A stretch of 64,000 nt of DNA, taken from assembly GCF_014202275.1 (NCBI RefSeq), contig NZ_JACHGF010000002.1:558001-622000 (forward strand), in the 5' to 3' direction. The notes below the pieces were generated by a model that was not told the DNA's origin, did no database searches, and saw only the letters and a list, made by a program, of their open reading frames with translations. Numbering within the stretch: the stretch's first letter is position 1; each line of letters starts with the position of its first letter. The translations under genes were made by a program, and so were the position numbers. Source of the DNA: Rhabdobacter roseus (GTDB lineage Bacteria; Bacteroidota; Bacteroidia; Cytophagales; Spirosomataceae). This document shows, piece by piece, positions 61,842 through 64,000 of this stretch.

Positions 61842-61875
61842 AGGCAGCGAAATAAAGAAGTTGGTGCACTGACCA

Positions 61876-62121
61876 TCAATCGACCCGAATTTCTTTCTCG
61901 GCCCAATAGTGACACTTGCCGTCCCACCAATTTAAGATGACGCTCCAAAGGCCCCGGCTCAGCGGCTGGGTCGACACGACCTGCCGGGGTTTTTGATCGG
62001 GCTTTACGGTGAGGCGCAGCTGCTCTCCGGGCCCCGATTGTTTTTGAAAAATCAGCTCGGCTTTCCTGAACGAATCGGGCAGGACAAAGGCCAATTGCTT
62101 ACGTGTTGGTTCAAAGGTCAT
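61876..62121 (-). CDS. Small beta-rich protein, FixH-like end
   Basis: The 81-residue product (KQLAFVLPDSFRKAELIFQK ... GLWSVILNWWDGKCHYWAEK) is a single beta-sandwich-like domain. The GLWSVILNWWDGKCHYW element resembles the C-terminal part of FixH and related YtkA-like domains, but the membrane helix of FixH is absent. First gene of the UspA unit. Low certainty on the family; likely a real gene because of its position and composition. Confidence 0.6.
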   Translation of the reverse strand: MTFEPTRKQLAFVLPDSFRKAELIFQKQSGPGEQLRLTVKPDQKPRQVVSTQPLSRGLWSVILNWWDGKCHYWAEKEIRVD

Positions 62122-62447
62122 GGGTACTTCGGTTTAGGAGTGGCACTGAATGTACCACAAAGAAAGGCTCCTTATTCCCGCTTTTTCATGAGGCAAATTT
62201 CCTAAGTACCTGATTCTTGTCAGTTTGTACCAATACTACTAGTGGAGAATAAAATCAAAAACGCCCATAATTGAAAAACGGTCAACCGCCGCCAACACCC
62301 AACCGGCCGCTTCAGCCCAGTTGTCGTCCTGACGCCTTCAATAAGGGTACTTACTGGGGTGGTTTCGAAAAATAAAAAAACCGTTTTGTCTAATTTGAGG
62401 GTACTTTGCGGGTGTATCAAGGTACTTTGTCTAAAAAACACCACTAC
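62122..62447. other. 326-bp divergent spacer, no gene
   Basis: The region holds the promoters of the UspA unit and the DoxX gene. Three RRGTACYY words lie between 62345 and 62425 (GGGTACTT twice, AGGTACTT). A minus-strand frame of 110 codons across 62220-62552 is antisense to the DoxX start and lacks any family pattern. Confidence 0.6.
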
Positions 62448-62792
62448 ATGGGAGCTGTCATCATGGGCTTGCTGTACATCGGCGCGGGAATCAATCACTT
62501 CGTCAATCCCCGGTTTTACCTCAAAATCATGCCGCCCTACCTGCCTGCTCACGCGCTGCTGGTGAGCCTAAGCGGGGTGGCGGAGGTACTTTTGGGCGCG
62601 GCGCTGCTGGTACCTGCTACCCGTAGCTGGGCCGCTTGGGGTATTATTGTGCTCCTGATTGCGGTCTTCCCGGCCAACCTTTACATGGCTTACGGCGCGC
62701 CTTTTCAATCCATTTCGCCCTGGATACGCTGGGGCCGCCTACCGCTCCAGCTCGTGCTGATCGGCTGGGCCTACTACTACACCCGGCCGTAG
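62448..62792 (+). CDS. DoxX-family membrane protein
   Basis: The 114-residue product has four membrane helices: MGAVIMGLLYIGAGINHFVN, LLVSLSGVAEVLLGAALLVP, AAWGIIVLLIAVFPANLYMA and LPLQLVLIGWAYYY. The GINHF and SGVAEVLLG blocks are characteristic of the DoxX/DoxX-like group, which is connected to quinone or thiosulfate redox chemistry in some members and otherwise unassigned. The ATG at 62448 is preferred; an in-frame TTG at 62406 or 62427 would add 7-14 basic residues and cannot be excluded. Confidence 0.85.
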   Translation: MGAVIMGLLYIGAGINHFVNPRFYLKIMPPYLPAHALLVSLSGVAEVLLGAALLVPATRSWAAWGIIVLLIAVFPANLYMAYGAPFQSISPWIRWGRLPLQLVLIGWAYYYTRP

Positions 62793-62834
62793 GTACCTGG
62801 TCACCGAGGGCGCCGGGCTTAGGGCAAAGGGGAC

Positions 62835-63323
62835 TTAGGCGTTCATGACATTATGGATCCAAAAAGCCCCGTAGACGAAGACAAAATGCCCCAGAAAAAT
62901 GGTAAGCAGGTAGGGCCGTAACGCGAGCTGAGGAGGCCGGGGATGCAGCCGAAAGAGGCCGTACCACACACCGATGGCCAGTACCCCGCTCGCCAGCCCA
63001 AACCAAAAAGCAGTGCCGTAGCCCGAGTCTCCCACGCCCCACGCCCAAAGTACCCGGTACGCCAGCACGAAAAGTACCCCCACGGCGTAGTGCGCCACCG
63101 TGCCCACGCCAATCGCCAGCGGACGGTCCGAGAGCCCTCCGTCGGGGGTAGTTTGAAAGGTCAACATGGTACCTAGTACCTTCACCACTTTCAGTACGTA
63201 GGGTGTCAGAAACCCCAGTAGGTACATAAACAGCGTCATCAGAAAAGTACCGGCCAGGCCAGCGGTGACGATCACCAGCCAGTCGGAGGGAGTGAGGTGA
63301 ACGGCCAGGGAGTAAGAGAGCAT
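62835..63323 (-). CDS. Multi-helix membrane protein
   Basis: The 162-residue product from the ATG at 63323 has five hydrophobic segments (WLVIVTAGLAGTFLMTLFMY, GVGTVAHYAVGVLFVLAYRV, AFWFGLASGVLAIGVWYGLF, LLTIFLGHFVFVYGAFWI) and repeated Gly. Its general form resembles the small YagU/DUF1440 or DUF2938 type membrane proteins, with conserved-looking AHYAVGVLF and GHFVFVYG. The assignment is uncertain. Upstream in-frame codons are Pro/Arg-rich and rejected as an N-terminus. Confidence 0.72.
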   Translation of the reverse strand: MLSYSLAVHLTPSDWLVIVTAGLAGTFLMTLFMYLLGFLTPYVLKVVKVLGTMLTFQTTPDGGLSDRPLAIGVGTVAHYAVGVLFVLAYRVLWAWGVGDSGYGTAFWFGLASGVLAIGVWYGLFRLHPRPPQLALRPYLLTIFLGHFVFVYGAFWIHNVMNA

Positions 63324-63348
63324 GGAGTGTGGGTTAAATGGGTTTAAG

Positions 63349-63487
63349 GGGTACTTTGGCCAAGTACCTTTTTGCCAAGTGGAAAAAACGCGTACCAAGG
63401 GCCGGTGGCAGGCAGGTACTTGGCGCAACGGCAGCCTGGCAAATGGTCCCTGTGCCAAGGTACTTTCGTCTCTTTTTGGTACCTTTG
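63349..63487. repeat. Spacer rich in GTAC words
   Basis: GGGTACTT, AAGTACCT, AGGTACTT and AGGTACTT plus two partial words lie within 140 bp before the FAD-enzyme gene. The last, GGTACCTTTG, also forms a TAnnTTTG box (63480-63487) about 28 bp before the ATG. Confidence 0.65.
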
Positions 63488-63514
63488 TGGCCTTAAAGGC
63501 TAACTCCCTTTCCC

Positions 63515-64000
63515 ATGAAACAAACGCTTCAGCTCACGCTGCCGCCCGAAATAGCGCTGGACGAACCCGCTTTTCGGCAACACATCTTGGCGGACCTCCG
63601 CCTGCCCCCGGAAGCCACGGTCCGGAAATTGCGCCAGTCCATCGACGCCCGCAGCCGCCAGATCAAAGTAAACGTCCAGGCCGAGGTATTTGTCGGCGAA
63701 GTACCCCCACCCGTGATCCAGTACCAGCGTCAGTACCCCGACGTCTCGCACCGCCCGCAGGCCATCATTGTGGGCTGCGGCCCGGCAGGTATGTTTGCGG
63801 CGGTGCGGCTCATTGAGCTGGGCGTGAAGCCCATCCTGATCGAGCGGGGCAAGGACGTGCGCAGCCGCAGGCGCGACCTGGCGGCCATTAATAAAGATCA
63901 CGTCGTACATCCCGACTCCAACTACTGCTTCGGCGAAGGCGGCGCGGGTACCTACTCCGACGGCAAGCTCTATACGCGCTCCAGCAAGCGGGGGGATATT
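63515..64000 (+). CDS. FAD-dependent dehydrogenase (COG2509-like), 5' part only
   Basis: The gene runs off the right edge; 162 residues are visible. An N-terminal beta-alpha domain (LTLPPEIALDEPAFRQHILA, KLRQSIDARSRQIKVNVQAE) is followed by the Rossmann FAD-binding motif IIVGCGPAGMFAAVRLIE and by FGEGGAGTYSDGKLYTRS. The N-terminal domain plus the latter block are typical of the COG2509 family of uncharacterised FAD-dependent dehydrogenases of about 520 residues. Cytoplasmic, function not assigned. Start ATG is supported by the ideal position of the N-terminal domain. Confidence 0.88.
   Translation, partial: MKQTLQLTLPPEIALDEPAFRQHILADLRLPPEATVRKLRQSIDARSRQIKVNVQAEVFVGEVPPPVIQYQRQYPDVSHRPQAIIVGCGPAGMFAAVRLIELGVKPILIERGKDVRSRRRDLAAINKDHVVHPDSNYCFGEGGAGTYSDGKLYTRSSKRGDI

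Overview
The window looks like chromosomal DNA of a Bacteroidota bacterium of the order Cytophagales (Spirosoma/Dyadobacter/Runella type). The signs are a type IX secretion sorting domain at the end of one large secreted protein, many SPII lipoproteins, promoter boxes of the Bacteroidota type (TTG, about 19-20 nt, TAnnTTTG), almost no Shine-Dalgarno sequences, PadR plus FtsX-like permease modules, and a RamB-type XRE regulator. No phage, insertion sequence, CRISPR array or rRNA was seen. Two tRNAs are present: Val(GAC) and Ser(GGA).

Layout. 1-20.7 kb is a dense, mostly housekeeping stretch. It holds envelope lipoproteins, an inactivated-looking DUF4344 protein, tRNA-Val, an MFS carrier, a T9SS-exported protein, a YyaL-like thioredoxin protein, a serine hydrolase, an ArsR-SRPBCC pair, and a DUF4160/DUF2442 locus with a frameshift. 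It continues with ruvC and a run of envelope-type genes (flippase-like, GT2, NodB deacetylase, GT2), then tatD and L-asparaginase. 20.85-23.9 kb is a small AT-rich island directly behind tRNA-Ser. It carries two broken genes, nested inverted repeats and an orphan proteasome-like Ntn hydrolase. 24.4-25.1 kb is a hicAB module with a perfect palindromic operator. 27.7-32.3 kb contains a 3.4-kb M43 metalloprotease gene of foreign appearance, sitting between two 397-bp direct repeats that duplicated and truncated a small lipoprotein gene. 32.4-43 kb carries lipoproteins, a GATase1-AraC regulator divergent from a run of small stress-type enzymes, a cupin, a ThuA-like protein, UspA and lactate permease. 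43.2-49 kb is a PadR-permease-permease operon. 49-64 kb holds catabolic and central metabolism genes (MBL hydrolase, propeller lipoprotein, phosphatase, esterase, RamB-like regulator, sterol-desaturase-like enzyme, acyl-CoA dehydrogenase, PEP synthase), a second UspA locus and an FAD enzyme cut by the window edge.

The most unusual property is not a gene. A short palindromic word, RRGTACYY (AAGTACC, GGTACTT, AGGTACCT and similar), is scattered through coding DNA in all three reading frames and through spacers, roughly twenty times more often than chance by hand count. It is missing from the AT-rich island and rare in the metalloprotease gene, so it behaves like a native-genome signature comparable in kind to the cyanobacterial HIP1 octamer. 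Its role cannot be read from sequence alone.
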